23,215 nucleotides of DNA from Methanosarcinales archaeon (GCA_030672605.1 DAOVGE010000155.1:1-23215); one strand, 5' to 3'; shown: positions 7,735 through 15,788, counted from the first letter of the stretch. Made by a program: numbers and translations. Notes: generated by a model not told the origin, from the sequence alone.

Positions 7735-8874
7735 ATGAAGGGGAATACTATGATGCGAAATCGCCGTGCCCAGGTGGGAATCGGCACGCTAATCATCTTT
7801 ATTGCGATGGTTCTTGTTGCAGCAGTTGCTGCAGCTGTTCTGATTCAGACATCAGGAGTTTTGCAGCAGAAGGCACAGACCACAGGAAAGGAAGCCACAA
7901 AGGAGGTCTCCAGTAATATCGACATAGACTCGATAGAAGGATGGCGGGGCGGTCTGAATTCGTCAACGTCCAAGAACGATTCGTTCTCTTCTGAGATCTA
8001 CCGGCTGGACATGCGAGCATCGCTCAAGGTGGGAAGCGAACCTGTTGACATGAACCAGGTGGTAATAACCATAACCGATGGCACGATGACAAACGATCTT
8101 AGATACATCGAAGGGTCACTCGTTGTCGCGAAGGCGATAACCGGTGCGTCCAGTGGGATATACACATCGAGTGCGAGTGGGGCAGGTCTTACGAATACGA
8201 CATACCGGCTACTGGTGGATGGCGATACCACCACAACGCATACAAACGGTGCGGACGGTCACACCGCTGCCATGACCATATTTAGGAATGCACATCCTGA
8301 TGCGCATGTTGACAGTGACTACAACGGAACTGGGCTCAGTGCTGCAAGCTACACACTCGAAGCCAGCAATGGCACTGCCGTTATATGGAGTGAGGCGGCA
8401 TCATCAACGACAGGGACATCAGGCGAGGTGATCGCTGTGGATGCCGGGGTCTTCACCAACAACACAACCGCAGCGAGTGATTCGTACGGCAAGATCAGCA
8501 GTACGCTGCAGGATGAGTACTTCGCACGCGCTGACAAGTTCTACGTAATCGAGGAGATCAGGGATGAGGACAAGTCCTATACCACTGACAATCCGGTGAT
8601 GAACACCGGAGACCTTGTGAAGATAATCCTCTTAACCGGTCCGAATAATATCGTCACAGGCGAGGGCGACGATTGGCTCCAGGGTGTGGCAAAGGACGGC
8701 TCTGACTCCAAGTTCCAGTACAACAATCCGCTTGTTGGCGAGGCGAATCTCAATCTCGATCCGAGAAGCACGATCACGATTTCCATGATTCCAGAGGGTG
8801 GTGCGGGAACTACAGTTGACTTTGTGACTCCATCGTCATTTGGAACACATGTAAGCGTAGACGTGTATCCATGA
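7735..8874 (+). CDS. Archaellin 3 (longest variable core)
   Basis: 379-residue archaellin from the ATG at 7735. An in-frame ATG at 7720 overlaps the previous stop. The 7735 start was preferred because it restores the 11-base gap seen before genes 2 and 4, is preceded by GGTGGAG, and makes the 13-residue leader MKGNTMMRNRRAQ align residue for residue with the paralogs. Hydrophobic N-helix and conserved outer segments are as in its neighbours. The core is the largest of the five, with a stretch rich in Thr and Ser (about residues 135-260) and sequons NSS, NDS, NTT, NGT, NGT and NNT. The C-terminus ends SSFGTHVSVDVYP. Confidence 0.92.
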   Translation: MKGNTMMRNRRAQVGIGTLIIFIAMVLVAAVAAAVLIQTSGVLQQKAQTTGKEATKEVSSNIDIDSIEGWRGGLNSSTSKNDSFSSEIYRLDMRASLKVGSEPVDMNQVVITITDGTMTNDLRYIEGSLVVAKAITGASSGIYTSSASGAGLTNTTYRLLVDGDTTTTHTNGADGHTAAMTIFRNAHPDAHVDSDYNGTGLSAASYTLEASNGTAVIWSEAASSTTGTSGEVIAVDAGVFTNNTTAASDSYGKISSTLQDEYFARADKFYVIEEIRDEDKSYTTDNPVMNTGDLVKIILLTGPNNIVTGEGDDWLQGVAKDGSDSKFQYNNPLVGEANLNLDPRSTITISMIPEGGAGTTVDFVTPSSFGTHVSVDVYP

Positions 8875-8885
8875 GGTGAACAATC

Positions 8886-9818
8886 ATGAAAAGAAACAAT
8901 ATAACGCAGAATCGCCGTGCCCAGGTGGGGATTGGAACTCTGATCATCTTTATTGCGATGGTTCTTGTCGCTGCGGTTGCTGCGGCTGTTCTGATACAGA
9001 CATCAGGAGTTCTGCAGCAGAAGGCACAGACCACAGGAAAGGAGGCAACAAAGGAGGTCTCCTCAAACATCGATATCGACTCGATTGAAGGCTGGAGGGG
9101 CGGAAGCAATTCGTCCGCATCCGACTGGGACACATACTCAGATGAGATATACCGGCTGGACATACGAGCATCGCTCAAGGTGGGAAGCGAGCCTGTTGAC
9201 ATGAACCAGGTCGTGATCACCATAACCGATGGTACGACTACAAACGATCTCCGCTACATCTACGGTGAACTCAACGCAACAGACGGCGATGATGCTCCGA
9301 GGATCGGTGGCGACGTAAACAATGTCAGTACTTACTACCGGCTCGAGGTTCGGGATGGGGTTGATGACAGCGAAGAGACATTGTACTACTTCATAAAGGC
9401 GTACCCTGATGCGCATGAGGATGGTAATGTGATCTATTCGGAGACTGGTACCTCTAATACCAACCGTATCGGAAACACGAGCAGTTCCACATATTTCGGT
9501 CGCTGCGACAAGTTCTACGTAATCGAGGAGATCAGGGACGATGACAAGTCATACACCGGCGACAACCCTGTGATGAACACAGGAGACCTTGTGAAGGTAA
9601 TACTCCTGGTAGGACCAAATGACCTGGACACTGATATCAGCTCAGCATGGACCCGGGATCCCGCGAACAACGAGACTCTTGGTGAGTCATCCATGAGCGT
9701 CATGCCACGAACCACGGTCACGATCGGCATGATTCCGGAGGGTGGTGCGGGAACTACGGTTGACTTTGCGACTCCCTCGTCATTCGGAACACATGCAAGC
9801 GTGGATCTGTATCCGTGA
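8886..9818 (+). CDS. Archaellin 4
   Basis: 310-residue archaellin. GAGGTGA overlaps the upstream stop and sits an optimal distance from the ATG at 8886. Its first ~100 bases are nearly identical to those of archaellin 2 (same leader MKRNNITQNR), pointing to a recent duplication or conversion between the two non-adjacent genes. The core is shorter and unrelated in sequence to genes 1-3, with sequons NSS, NAT, NVS, NTS and NET. The conserved FYVIEEIRDDDKSYTGDNPV and MIPEGGAGTTVDFATPSSFG blocks follow. Confidence 0.92.
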   Translation: MKRNNITQNRRAQVGIGTLIIFIAMVLVAAVAAAVLIQTSGVLQQKAQTTGKEATKEVSSNIDIDSIEGWRGGSNSSASDWDTYSDEIYRLDIRASLKVGSEPVDMNQVVITITDGTTTNDLRYIYGELNATDGDDAPRIGGDVNNVSTYYRLEVRDGVDDSEETLYYFIKAYPDAHEDGNVIYSETGTSNTNRIGNTSSSTYFGRCDKFYVIEEIRDDDKSYTGDNPVMNTGDLVKVILLVGPNDLDTDISSAWTRDPANNETLGESSMSVMPRTTVTIGMIPEGGAGTTVDFATPSSFGTHASVDLYP

Positions 9819-9833
9819 TCTGATACGACCTCC

Positions 9834-10757
9834 ATGAAATTGATCGGGGACTGCCGTGCACAGGTAGGCATCGGCACCCTGATCATTTTTATTGCCATGG
9901 TTCTTGTCGCTGCTGTTGCTGCGGCTGTTCTGATTCAGACATCGGGAGTTTTGCAGCAGAAAGCGCAGAGCACTGGAAAGGAGGCGACAAAAGAGGTGTC
10001 GTCGAATATTGACATCGATTCGATTGAGGGTGCGCGCAGTGGCACGAATTCTTCGAGCGGCGACGATGACACGTTCTCTGATACGGTCGACCGGCTCGAT
10101 CTGCGCTGTTCCTTGAAGGTGGGAAGCGAACCGGTTGATCTGAATCAGGTCGTAATCACGATAACCGATGGAACCAGTGTGCATGATCTCATGTACATCG
10201 CAGGGACGCTCGACACCAATACCACCAATGTGAGCGACGGTACGTTTTCAAGCACGTCGTCCGACCGTCTCACCACATACCGGCTGCTTGTTGAGAGCCT
10301 CGCAAAGATACAGGTGCCGTACCCGGACGCGACAATCGGCGCAGATGCCGCCTACGTGAACAAGACCAGCGCGGGAACGGTTCACCTTGGGTATAACGCA
10401 ACCAAGGCAACCACCGGCGATTATTCCGACAAGTACTTCATGCGTGCGGATATGTTCTTTATCGCTGAGGAGATCAGAGATGAGGATGATTCGTTTAGCC
10501 TGGATACTCCGATCATGAACAAAGGTGATCTCGTGAAGATCATGATCCTGACAGCGCCGAGCGATACGTGCTCGGATGTGGCGACGCTCACTGATCTCAA
10601 GGATGTTGATCCCAGACTTGGGGAGGCAGACCTGACAATTGACCCCAGAGCCGCGATCAGTATCAATATCCTGCCAGAGGCTGGCGCAAGCACGACTGTC
10701 GAGTTCGTTGCACCGTCGTCATTTGGGACAAAGCTGAATATCGGGCTGTATCCATGA
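9834..10757 (+). CDS. Archaellin 5 (divergent terminal copy)
   Basis: 307-residue archaellin, last of the array. The leader is short (MKLIGDCRA|QVG) and, unlike genes 1-4, no convincing Shine-Dalgarno motif precedes the ATG at 9834; the gap to gene 4 is 15 bases. The N-terminal helix is unchanged. Elsewhere it is the most diverged copy: GARSGTNS replaces the GWRGG found in the others, the mid segment reads RCSLKVGSEPVDLNQ, and the tail has ILPEAGASTTVEFVAPSSFG. Sequons include NSS, NTT, NVS, NKT and NAT. Weak translation signals and a divergent sequence could mean a minor subunit or one with a distinct position in the filament (inference). Confidence 0.9.
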   Translation: MKLIGDCRAQVGIGTLIIFIAMVLVAAVAAAVLIQTSGVLQQKAQSTGKEATKEVSSNIDIDSIEGARSGTNSSSGDDDTFSDTVDRLDLRCSLKVGSEPVDLNQVVITITDGTSVHDLMYIAGTLDTNTTNVSDGTFSSTSSDRLTTYRLLVESLAKIQVPYPDATIGADAAYVNKTSAGTVHLGYNATKATTGDYSDKYFMRADMFFIAEEIRDEDDSFSLDTPIMNKGDLVKIMILTAPSDTCSDVATLTDLKDVDPRLGEADLTIDPRAAISINILPEAGASTTVEFVAPSSFGTKLNIGLYP

Positions 10758-10788
10758 TGTCTGTGATATTTTCGTGGTTTTTTAATTC

Positions 10789-10909
10789 CTTCCGGATGGA
10801 TGGGTTATTGCAAAGGAGATTAACCACAGAGGACGCGGAGGGCACAGAGAGTTGCTTTTTCTCTATGTCCTCTGTGCTCTCTGCGGTTTTCCAAAACCCA
10901 CTCCGGAAG
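10789..10909. repeat. CACAGAG hairpin element with inverted CTTCCGGA ends
   Basis: CTTCCGGA (10789-10796) and TCCGGAAG (10902-10909) are perfect inverted ends, followed inward by TGGGTT/AACCCA-like sequence. Inside, AACCACAGAGGACGCGGAG (from 10822) pairs with CTCTGTGCTCTCTGCGGTT (to 10887). The total of about 121 bases matches the size of the 17708-17827 element. It follows the last archaellin and a T-rich stretch (10767-10783), so it may also mark the transcript end. Confidence 0.6.
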
Positions 10910-10944
10910 ATGATAAAAAGTCCCCTATTTTCGATTCTGATCAT

Positions 10945-11014
10945 CCGCAGATACACGCAGATACACGCAGATCCCGGCTCAACGAATCTGTGTTCATCTG
11001 CGTTCATCAGCGGT
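10945..11014. repeat. CCGCAGATACACGCAGAT hairpin repeat
   Basis: CCGCAGAT plus two further ACACGCAGAT units (10945-10972) face ATCTGTGTTCATCTGCGTTCATCAGCGG (10986-11013) in inverted orientation. This is the same family as 5280-5353. It ends only a few bases before the proposed TTG start at 11021, so it would lie in that gene's 5' leader. Confidence 0.65.
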
Positions 11015-11020
11015 TCGCAA

Positions 11021-11740
11021 TTGTCCGTTTCCAGGACGAAGAGATCACCAACCCTTCCTGTTGTGCTGCCATTGCTACTGCCGCTACTGCTACTGCTACT
11101 GCTCGCATCCGGAACCGCATCGGCAGGTGTTGTCTACACTGACCGTATCGACGTCGGCGCGGACACAATCGTTGCCAGGATCAGCGAGACCTATACTGGA
11201 AACGATGCCGATATCGTTGAAAGGGACCTCGCCGGCGGTCGTTCTACGTACATAGAGCGGGCAGAGGAGACTCTTCTTGCATGGAGCACTTCGTACATCG
11301 TCGTTGATTGTGATTCCTCTCTTCTCGAGATGCAACGTGTTGCTGTGGATGTTACGAACGTCTCCGGAACGTTTCTGATCAACAGCACGCTGGAATACGG
11401 AGTTGCGACACCGCTCGACCATGGCGGACACAGTATCTGGATTCAGGGGCACCCCGGAATCACCTCTCGGACGATCACCCTCCCTGCGAACGTGGAGATT
11501 GCGTCGGTTGCCGGAATCAGGGAGCCTTCCGAGATTGAAGTGAATGGTCGTGCCACAGTCACCGGTGCAAGCGCCACACGCAAGTTTTTGAACGGCACTC
11601 AAACCACGTTTGAGTACGCAACCGTCGTTGAGATTCGCAAAAAACCGATCTACACGCACCCGATGTCGCTGCCGCTGATCGTCTCAGCCGAGTTTGTCCT
11701 GCTCGGGGCATGGTTGTGGATGCGCAGGAAGAACCTGTGA
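11021..11740 (+). CDS. Exported, C-terminally anchored protein of unknown function
   Basis: A 239-residue protein of no family I recognise. The open frame runs back to 10754, but that extension is translated repeat sequence. The TTG at 11021 gives a good secretory signal: RTKR (5-8), a leucine-rich core, and cleavage near TASA|G (35-36). No clear ribosome binding site precedes it, so the start is uncertain. The leucine run is encoded by CTACTG-type hexamer repeats (about 11072-11101). The mature part is about 165 residues, beta-rich by appearance, with sequons NVS, NST and NGT. A C-terminal segment (about 212-234, PLIVSAEFVLLGAWLW) followed by MRRKNL would anchor it facing outward. Its position after the archaellins could mean a surface-structure role, but the intervening repeats argue for separate transcription. 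Confidence 0.75.
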   Translation: MSVSRTKRSPTLPVVLPLLLPLLLLLLLASGTASAGVVYTDRIDVGADTIVARISETYTGNDADIVERDLAGGRSTYIERAEETLLAWSTSYIVVDCDSSLLEMQRVAVDVTNVSGTFLINSTLEYGVATPLDHGGHSIWIQGHPGITSRTITLPANVEIASVAGIREPSEIEVNGRATVTGASATRKFLNGTQTTFEYATVVEIRKKPIYTHPMSLPLIVSAEFVLLGAWLWMRRKNL

Positions 11741-12029
11741 ACTCGTAATCGTCCCCGCTCCACGTCTGTTTGCGATCAGTGCGACATACGCGACTCCCCT
11801 TGTGATGCCACACAATTCATTGCGGAGTCGGTGACTTTGGGGCGGCTGGCGTGAGTGTATGTAGAAGTCGGGGCGAGGTCTTGCGTGGATGATGCGACTT
11901 TTGGTGGATTCAAGCGGATAGGTGAAATAAGAAATGCGATATTTGAACCGCATGAGTGTGCGCCAAGCCCGTCCGGATCCCGAACCAAATCACATTTATC
12001 CGGATAGAGACAGATAATCCACAAGGACC
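11741..12029. other. Intergenic region with candidate purL promoter
   Basis: No convincing gene in either direction; short minus-strand frames here have no recognisable motif. ATGCG (11934-11938) and CGCAT (11949-11953) form a small inverted repeat. CACATTTATC (11991-12000) resembles an archaeal TATA box preceded by an A-rich BRE-like stretch. Its distance to the CTG at 12030 fits a transcript beginning at or just before that codon, that is, leaderless or nearly so. Confidence 0.4.
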
Positions 12030-14231
12030 CTGCTACCACCAACCGACCTCGAAACCATCACCAAACGACTGAACCGACCGCCAAACCCGGTCGAGGAAGG
12101 TTGCTTCCTGAACCTATGGAGCGAGCACTGCTCGTACCGCTCGAGCGCAAAGCACCTCCGCACATTCCCAACAGATGGCGAGCGCGTAATCATAGGTCCC
12201 GGCGATGACGCCGCAATCGTGCGCCTGAAGGATGACCTCGTCCTCGCAATCGGGATGGAGAGCCACAATCACCCGTCATACGTGGACCCCTACAACGGCG
12301 CTGCAACCGGCGTCGGAGGAATCGTCCGTGACATCCTCTCGATGGGTGCACGCCCGATCGCGCTGATGGATCTGCTGTACTTCGGGATGCCTGACCAACC
12401 AAAGAACCTCTACCTCTTCGAGCATGTTGTCGAGGGTATTGCCGGATACGGGAACTGCATCGGCGTTCCAGTGGTTCGCGGCGAGACGTTCTTTGAGGAC
12501 GCGTACTCAGGTAATCCGCTCGTAAACGTGGTCTGCGTCGGGCTTGCGCACGAAAAGAACATCGTCACCGCAACAGCGCAACGCGCCGGCGATGCCCTCA
12601 TCCTGATGGGATCGACTACCGGGCGAGATGGGCTCGGGGGTGCATCGTTCGCATCGCGCGACCTATCAGAGGAATCCGAGTCCGAGGATCGATCAAGCGT
12701 TCAGATCGGCGACCCGTTCACAGAGAAGCTGGTGATAGAAGCGGTTCTTGAGGCAATCGATGCGGGCTACGTGCTCGCATGCCGGGATCTCGGCGCGGCA
12801 GGGCTCGTCGGCGCAAGCGCAGAGATGGGTGCAAAAGGAGATCTGGGCTTGCACATCGATCTCGACAGAGTCCCCTTGCGTGGGTCTAAAATGACGCCGT
12901 ACGAGATTCTGATCGCTGAATCACAGGAGCGGATGGTGCTTGAGGTTGATCCGGCAGATGCAGAGGCGGTGCTTGCGATTGCAGAGAAGTACGACCTTAA
13001 TTGCAGCGTGATCGGCGAATTCACCGACGATGGGCAATATCTGGTCACGTTCAAGGGAGCGGTCGTTGTGGATCTGCCCATCAATTTCATCTCCGGGGGT
13101 GCGCCGGAATTCGAGAGCGAGCCAGAGAAGCCCGAATCCGGCTCAGTATCCGGACCGGAATCTGGGAGTATGGGGGGAGATAATCCGGAGATTGCGGATG
13201 ATCTGAAGACCAGAGTCCTGAAACTGATGGCAAGCCCAAACATCACATCAAAGGAGTGGGTCTACCGCCAGTACGACCACGAGGTTCAGATACGAACCAT
13301 TGTCAAGCCGGGAGATGACGCAGGCGTGCTGCGAATCGACGATGAGACCGCGCTTGCGCTCTCGTGCGGCTGCAACCCGGCGCACATCACACGCGATCCG
13401 TACCGCGGTTCCGCGGGATCGGTTCTCGAGAACGCGATGAACCTCGCATGCAAGGGCGCACGCCCGATTGCACTTGTGAACTGCCTCAATTTTGGAGACC
13501 CGGAGGATTCAGAGATATACTGGCAGTTTGCAGAATCCGTGCGCGGAATTGGGGATATGGCTCGAGCGCTTCAGGTTCCTGTTGTTGGGGGTAATGTCTC
13601 GTTCTACAACGAGAGTGATGAATTCAAGACCGCAATTCCGCCGACACCGAGCATCGGCATGATTGGAATTATCGAGAATTACCAGACGCATCAGATCCCG
13701 GGACCCGGGTTTGCGGATGCCGGAGACACGATAATCCTGGTCGGTACGACCGCTGATGAACTCGGCGGGGGCGAGTACTATTCGATCTACGGCTGCGCTG
13801 GCGGAAGCGTCCCCGCGTCACCGTCAGATCCGTCCGATTCGCAGAGGACAATCGATGCGGTGAGGGCAGCGGTCTGCACTGGACGCGTCACATCAGCCCA
13901 CGATGTCTCAAACGGGGGGCTTGCTGTTGCGCTATCTGAGATGGCGCAGGAGATCGGTGCGGATATTGACCTTACTGGCGTGGGTGTTGCGGGTGGCGCG
14001 CTGCGCGCTGATGCGCTGCTATTCTCTGAGTCCCATGGGCGCGCAATCCTTGCAACACCGGATCCAGAAGCGGTCACGAGTGTGTTGCAGGTGCACGACA
14101 TTCCGCACCATGTCATCGGAACGGTCGGTGGCGATGAACTGAAGATTGCGGTCGGTGGTGGCGAGGCGGTTTGCTGTCGCTTATCCGAGATTTCTCAAGC
14201 GAATAGGGGAATCACGCGAATGATGCGGTGA
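12030..14231 (+). CDS. purL: Phosphoribosylformylglycinamidine synthase subunit PurL (CTG start)
   Basis: Cytoplasmic purine-biosynthesis enzyme converting FGAR to FGAM with ATP and ammonia supplied by the PurQ partner; 733 residues, the expected size for small PurL. The first standard start in frame, GTG at 12219, would drop 63 residues that clearly belong to the protein: WSEHCSYRSS (30-39), holding the family's N-terminal active-site His33, and the following GPGDDAAIV. ESHNHPS is at 77-83. Between the in-frame stop TAA at 12015 and 12219 no ATG, GTG or TTG exists. CTG at 12030 gives MLPPTDLETI, which fits the usual MLxxxDLxxI opening. Further motifs are GAATGVGGIVRD, DLGAAGL and HDVSNGGLAVALSEMA. 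A low-complexity Glu/Ser/Pro/Gly linker (about residues 352-385) joins the two halves. Neither purQ nor purS is in the window. Confidence 0.93.
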   Translation: MLPPTDLETITKRLNRPPNPVEEGCFLNLWSEHCSYRSSAKHLRTFPTDGERVIIGPGDDAAIVRLKDDLVLAIGMESHNHPSYVDPYNGAATGVGGIVRDILSMGARPIALMDLLYFGMPDQPKNLYLFEHVVEGIAGYGNCIGVPVVRGETFFEDAYSGNPLVNVVCVGLAHEKNIVTATAQRAGDALILMGSTTGRDGLGGASFASRDLSEESESEDRSSVQIGDPFTEKLVIEAVLEAIDAGYVLACRDLGAAGLVGASAEMGAKGDLGLHIDLDRVPLRGSKMTPYEILIAESQERMVLEVDPADAEAVLAIAEKYDLNCSVIGEFTDDGQYLVTFKGAVVVDLPINFISGGAPEFESEPEKPESGSVSGPESGSMGGDNPEIADDLKTRVLKLMASPNITSKEWVYRQYDHEVQIRTIVKPGDDAGVLRIDDETALALSCGCNPAHITRDPYRGSAGSVLENAMNLACKGARPIALVNCLNFGDPEDSEIYWQFAESVRGIGDMARALQVPVVGGNVSFYNESDEFKTAIPPTPSIGMIGIIENYQTHQIPGPGFADAGDTIILVGTTADELGGGEYYSIYGCAGGSVPASPSDPSDSQRTIDAVRAAVCTGRVTSAHDVSNGGLAVALSEMAQEIGADIDLTGVGVAGGALRADALLFSESHGRAILATPDPEAVTSVLQVHDIPHHVIGTVGGDELKIAVGGGEAVCCRLSEISQANRGITRMMR

Positions 14232-14486
14232 TTCCCCACCCCACATCCGGAAACAAAAGAAGCCCACCCCCCTCATAATCCACGTGTAGGGATGGAAACG
14301 AGGAGGAACTTGCTCACCCCTGATATGCAAAGATGAACGGAGGCGATGTCCACCTTTGTACACCTACACAACACGTGCAGAATCACCATAGATCTTGATC
14401 GTTAATAAACTTTTTGGTTATCGTGTTACTTCCGGTGAGATCATTGGCGCGGTGTGTGAACCTCGTGACTGTGTGACTGCCAAACT
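14232..14486. other. Intergenic region between purL and the regulator
   Basis: No gene is supported. CACGTGTAGG (near 14280) and CCTACACAACACGTG (near 14363) form an imperfect inverted repeat about 70 bases apart, with a purine-rich AGGGATGGAAACGAGGAGG stretch after the first arm. This could be a structured leader or small RNA, but no known class was recognised. Confidence 0.3.
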
Positions 14487-14495
14487 CTTTTAAAG
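14487..14495 (+). promoter_or_regulatory. TATA box of the regulator-ABC operon
   Basis: CTTTTAAAG lies about 48-56 bases before the regulator ATG. Initiation about 25 bases downstream would fall inside the palindrome at 14505-14531, a geometry suited to repression. Confidence 0.5.
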
Positions 14496-14504
14496 AATGA
14501 CCAC

Positions 14505-14531
14505 AATGTTACAGTAAACCACTGTAATATT
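14505..14531 (+). promoter_or_regulatory. Probable operator palindrome for the ArsR-like regulator
   Basis: AATGTTACAGT, five spacer bases, then ACTGTAATATT: eleven-base arms with one mismatch, the inner seven (TTACAGT/ACTGTAA) perfect. It overlaps the predicted transcription start and ends 11 bases before the regulator's ATG. Binding by a dimeric winged-helix protein here would block transcription of the whole operon. Confidence 0.65.
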
Positions 14532-14542
14532 CAGGTGATACA

Positions 14543-14872
14543 ATGTGCAATTGCCACCCACAACTGCAAAAACTCGGTAGATACATCAGTGCGCTTCACT
14601 GCCCTACACGGTGGGATATCATCGATTTCATCGGAGAGGGTAGCAAGAGCACAAAAGAGATATACGAATTCTTGACCGAGCGCGGCATGAGACTAACATC
14701 ATCTGGACTGTACTATCATCTCTCTGAGTTGAATCGCGCGGATATAATCGAGGTCTCAGAGTACCGGGAGAAGGGCGGCGGCGCGCCCGAGAAGGTCTGG
14801 AAACTGAAAACGAAACAGATAGTCATCAATTTACTGGATAGCGAGGTGCAAGATCATGAAGAACGTGATTGA
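14543..14872 (+). CDS. ArsR-like winged-helix transcriptional regulator
   Basis: A 109-residue DNA-binding protein, probably the autorepressor of the downstream ABC exporter. The ATG at 14543 follows GGTGAT. SALHCPTRWDIIDFI (16-30) matches the first helix of ArsR-type regulators, and KSTKEIYEFL...LTSSGLYYHLSELNRADII is the helix-turn-helix with the recognition helix, followed by a beta wing (EVSEYREKGGGAPEKVWKLK). The N-terminus has Cys2, Cys4, His5 and Cys20, a possible metal or redox sensor, though this is not a standard ArsR metal site. It overlaps the ABC ATPase gene by 17 bases, so they are translated together. Confidence 0.85.
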   Translation: MCNCHPQLQKLGRYISALHCPTRWDIIDFIGEGSKSTKEIYEFLTERGMRLTSSGLYYHLSELNRADIIEVSEYREKGGGAPEKVWKLKTKQIVINLLDSEVQDHEERD

Positions 14873-15788
14873 GGTAACAGAACTCAGGAAAAATTACAAT
14901 GAACTCACAGCAGTGGATCGCATCAGCTTTGAGGTGGAAGAAGGCGAAGTCTTCGGCTTTTTGGGTCCGAATGGCGCGGGTAAGACGACAACGGTACGGA
15001 TGCTCACAGGAATCATAAAACCAACCTCTGGCAGAATCAGTATCATGGGTTTTGGGATTGAGCAGGATCCGATCAAAGCCAAACAATTGATAGGAGTCGT
15101 TCCGGAGCTATCAAACGCGTACAACGAACTTTCCGCATGGAACAACCTGCAGTTCATGGCGGAATTGTACGGCGTTTCCAGAGGAGTTGCTGAAGAGAGG
15201 GCAGAGAAACTCCTAACAAAGTTCGATCTGTATGACCGGCGGGATCACAAGGTCAAGACGTTCTCCAAGGGAATGAAGCAGAAGCTCACAATCGCAATGG
15301 CGCTCATGAACGACCCTGCGATCCTCTTTCTCGACGAGCCAACATCAGGTCTGGATGTCCGGAGCGCACGACTGATAAAGAAGATGATGCGGGAACTGAA
15401 CAACGCCGGCACGACAATCTTTCTCACCACCCATTACATGGAGGAGGCGAACCAACTGTGCAGCAGGGTTGCAATCATCAACCATGGGAGAATAGCGGCA
15501 ACAGATGCTCCTGAGAAGCTTAAAACGAGAATCGGTGGATTGGAATGGGTTGAGATAAGTTTTGACACGCATGTAAGTGTCTCTGATCTTCCGGACATAC
15601 CGCAAGTTCTTGAGGTGCGGTCGAGCGGGGATAAACTGCAATTATACACAGACGAACCCGGCAGCACGATATCCCGGCTGGTGGATTACGCCAGATCCAC
15701 CGATCGTACGATCGTGACTCTGAACACGCTCACACCAACACTCGAGGACGTCTTCATCAAACTCACCGGAGAAGGGAGGGCTGGATGA
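14856..15788 (+). CDS. ABC transporter ATP-binding protein (drug/natamycin exporter type)
   Basis: 310-residue nucleotide-binding subunit that energises the permease encoded directly downstream. The ATG at 14856 follows GAGGTG. Walker A is GPNGAGKTT (37-45), the signature is FSKGMKQK (136-143), Walker B is ILFLDE (156-161) followed by the D-loop SGLD, and the H-loop is His193 (TTHYMEEA). The Q-loop reads VVPE, with no glutamine at the usual place, a variation also common in DrrA-like ATPases. The C-terminal ~90 residues form the accessory domain usual for this class. Such ATPases pair with ABC-2 permeases to export hydrophobic compounds, lipids or polysaccharides; the substrate here cannot be named. 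Confidence 0.93.
   Translation: MKNVIEVTELRKNYNELTAVDRISFEVEEGEVFGFLGPNGAGKTTTVRMLTGIIKPTSGRISIMGFGIEQDPIKAKQLIGVVPELSNAYNELSAWNNLQFMAELYGVSRGVAEERAEKLLTKFDLYDRRDHKVKTFSKGMKQKLTIAMALMNDPAILFLDEPTSGLDVRSARLIKKMMRELNNAGTTIFLTTHYMEEANQLCSRVAIINHGRIAATDAPEKLKTRIGGLEWVEISFDTHVSVSDLPDIPQVLEVRSSGDKLQLYTDEPGSTISRLVDYARSTDRTIVTLNTLTPTLEDVFIKLTGEGRAG

Noticed and set aside
10754..11020. N-terminal extension of the exported protein frame back to the last archaellin stop.
   Set aside because: It is a translation of the CACAGAG and CGCAGAT repeats; the secretory signal only begins after 11021.
11684..12042. Minus-strand frames of 88-89 codons in the purL upstream gap.
   Set aside because: Two competing frames on the same strand, neither with a motif or ribosome binding site.
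14275..14310. AATCCACGTGTAGGGATGGAAAC resembles the 3' part of an archaeal CRISPR repeat.
   Set aside because: Only one unit is present, with no second repeat or regular spacer and no cas gene in the window.
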